Assembly (NCBI RefSeq): GCF_023053635.1
Contig: NC_086173.1
Coordinates: 146,552,697-146,616,696 of the forward strand
Direction of reading: 5' to 3'
Source of the DNA: Elgaria multicarinata webbii
Taxonomy: Eukaryota > Chordata > Lepidosauria > Squamata > Anguidae
Length of the DNA stretch: 64,000 nt
The position numbers and the translations under genes were made by a program. Below are positions 62,001-64,000 of the stretch, in pieces. How positions within the stretch are numbered: position 1 is the stretch's first letter; every line of letters starts with the position of its first letter. Under the pieces are notes generated by a model. That model saw nothing but the letters and a program-made list of their open reading frames with translations, was not told where the DNA came from and did not search any database.

Positions 62001-63235
62001 GGGGAGTCTCTTGGATGCCCAGATTCCATTGGACAACCAACAACATCCCTATGCCAAATCTCATGCATGAAGACCAAATCCAGATCTCTGGGATTGCCCA
62101 GAAGGCCGTGTCCCTTCCCCAGGCCCCAACTCTTTAACTCTACCACATATTGTTGGGTTGTTTCTTTCCCAGCTTTTGTGCTGTTTTTTCCCATTCTAAA
62201 GGTTTAAATGTGCCTTCCAAGGCTTCATTATTAGTAGTAAGAGCTTTAAGCTAAAATATGCTGACATTCTTGTTTTTTCTGACCCTGCCCCTTCTGCCCT
62301 CAGCCCTGCCCAACATGAGAATGCAGCCACGAAGAGCTTCTCTAAAAACACGTGGTAGTTAAGGCATCTTACCAGATCTTTCTAAATCAAGCAAAGAAAA
62401 TGAGTTCTCTCTGAGAAAACTGAAATCTATGGCATTTCGTCTGCTTTTTATCCCGGTTAAATATCCTTACATGTCTTCATTTGCTTCCATACATTCACAT
62501 TTTACATTTCCTCTTAATACAATAGAGGTACAAAAACATTACCTAAATCAAAAAATATGTCTAAGTAAGATTATCAACTCTTGTCACCAAACCGGATTTC
62601 TAGCTACAAAAACATCCCTATAAAAACATCAATGCATCTCATAACATGTGAGAGATGTGACAGTAACATAATGAACTCCCTGTCTCAAAGTAGTACTGCT
62701 TGTGACCCTATTTCTGCCCATCAAAATCTGATGCCTTTCATTTCAGGAATCCCTTCAAGGTTGATAATATCTCTAGTTTCAAGGCTGTTGTTGTTCATAT
62801 CTTAATAGCACTGTGGCCCTCTTGGTTTAAAATGTTTTGGTGCAAGAAAACCCATGGTCAGCTATTTGCCACTCTGCATCCTGGAATGGGTGGTTCCTAG
62901 AATGTTAAGGGCCACACCAAGAATCCCATGGACTATGATCTGAGAGATACTCATTTTCAGCCTAAGAGCCCCAGCAGTGTGGCATTGGTGGCTGGAATAA
63001 AATTATAAACACTTAATGCAGTATATTCTTTGATACATCTGATCATGGGATCTCCCAAGTGCTTAGCTAGGTCAGGTTGGGAAATAGGGACCCCAATATT
63101 AACCCCAAGGCATTTTATCTACATACTTTTGTTATGTGAATAGAATGCCTTTTCCTCAGCTAAATTCTGATGAGTGTCATTCCCTGGGACTCCTCTTCTT
63201 GCAGCCTAACTCTCTTTAGATGATGATGATGATGA
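62001..63235. other. stretch without recognised gene
   Basis: No coding signature or repeat ends, apart from a short (GAT)n at 63218-63233 just before the CR1 tail. Confidence 0.45.
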
Positions 63236-63537
63236 GGGCCAGGATCTCTTCTCGATCCTCCCAGAGTGCAGGACACGGAATAACGGGCTCAAGTTAAAGG
63301 AAGCCAGATTCCGGCTGGACATCAGGAAAAACTTCCTGACCGTTAGAGCAGTACGACAATGGAATCAGTTACCTAGGGAGGTTGTGGGCTCTCCCACACT
63401 AGAGGCCTTCAAGAGGCAGCTGGACAACCATCTGTCAAGTATGCTGTAGGGTGGACTCCTGCATTGAGCAGGGGGCTGGACTCGATGGCCTTGTAGGCCC
63501 CTTCCAACTCTGCTATTCTATGATTCTATGATTCTAA
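63236..63537 (+). mobile_element. CR1 3' fragment, frame preserved
   Basis: GQDLFSILPECRTRNNGLKL, LDIRKNFLTVRAVRQWNQLP and QLDNHLSSML then stop are read without interruption, followed by the (ATTCTATG)n tail at 63515-63535. It is closest to the coding copy at 23882-25066. Confidence 0.95.
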
Positions 63538-63748
63538 GTTGTGTGGGTGTTTGTTTTTAATGAAATCCCCAAAATCACCCTTTCTCAGTCTAGTGCCCTC
63601 TGTGTTTTGGACTTGAACTCCTATCAGTTCCAGTTAGCACAGCCCATAGTTGGCAGCCCCAAATCACAGAGACAGAAAGAGAGAGAAGAGCAAGGCTGGA
63701 GGCTAGAAAGGGAGATGAAGAAGAAGGCTAGAGAAGGGAGAGAATATA

Positions 63749-64000
63749 AGTTTCATCACACCAGCATTATACTGTTCAATCACTGCGACTTGCATGCAAA
63801 GGACTCTGAAGTTTTCCAGCTTATAATCTGCTTTGACTGTCAAGTACTCCCATGCATCCTGCTATAATTGCGCTTCTTAGCCAAAAGAAGTATCGTATTT
63901 TGTACCCCTTTAAGAGCAAATCTTTTGTTGTTCTCCGAGCGGCCACTGGGGGAGCAGGAGGATGATTTGATATTTTTAAACTGCAAATTAAACAAATGCT
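63749..64000 (+). mobile_element. unnamed 500-bp repeat, copy 3 (cut by window end)
   Basis: AAGTTTCATCACACCAGC, ACTGCGACTTGCATGCAAAG, CTCCCATGCATCCTGCT and GCGGCCACTGGGGGAGCAGGAG follow the order of 25330 and 38986. Confidence 0.65.

Overview
The window is vertebrate nuclear DNA, most likely from a squamate reptile (probably a lizard). The evidence is the repeat mix. There are CR1 LINEs ending in ATTCTATG repeats, L2-like LINEs ending in (AAT)n or (TTTA)n, reptile-type L1 pieces, Penelope-like insertions carrying hammerhead-ribozyme motifs, and dense hAT-type MITEs, all in an AT-rich background. The species cannot be named from the sequence.

Host genes fall into two groups. (1) Two tandem cholinesterase-like genes lie on the minus strand. 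Gene 1 has a non-coding first exon near 39927-40062, a large coding exon at 36947-38414, exon 3 at 32856-33019 and a candidate last exon at 32281-32348. Gene 2 has its first exon near 61095-61227, a roughly 12-kb transposon-filled intron, a large exon at 47502-49035, exon 3 at 46204-46364 and a candidate last exon at 44224-44249. Exon sizes and phases match the vertebrate ACHE/BCHE plan. Gene 1 keeps a plausible catalytic triad. Gene 2 is open and well preserved but lacks the oxyanion HGGG motif and the catalytic histidine, so it looks like a secreted pseudoenzyme. (2) Exons of the three-finger (Ly6/uPAR) family lie on the plus strand in the left half: terminal exons at 2958, 7783, 14285 and 21120, and signal-peptide exons ending at 18860 and 27931. 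Around them are repeated blocks (120-470, 10385-10690, 14395-14760; 2700-2957 and 14050-14284; 9523-9740 and 11104-11190). This looks like a largely decayed tandem three-finger cluster. The most complete candidate gene is about 18.6-21.3 kb, with a TATA box, a signal-peptide exon and a terminal exon with a CC..(E)DNCN end.

Layout: 0-21.4 kb is the three-finger cluster remnant with L1, L2, CR1 and Penelope-like insertions. 21.5-32 kb is repeats (CR1 with a nested hAT, MITEs, a second Penelope-like insertion). 32-40 kb is cholinesterase-like gene 1, with a young L2-like LINE in its intron between exons 2 and 3. 40-44 kb is intergenic repeats and a long hairpin. 44-61 kb is cholinesterase-like gene 2. 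61-64 kb is repeats and a CR1 tail.

Many insertions can be ordered in time because target-site duplications or empty-site paralogues are visible: hAT in CR1, hAT MITE in another MITE (twice), L1 in a MITE, and CR1 and a Penelope-like element in duplicated three-finger flanks. All domain and family calls come from reading motifs by eye. No alignment or database search was run.
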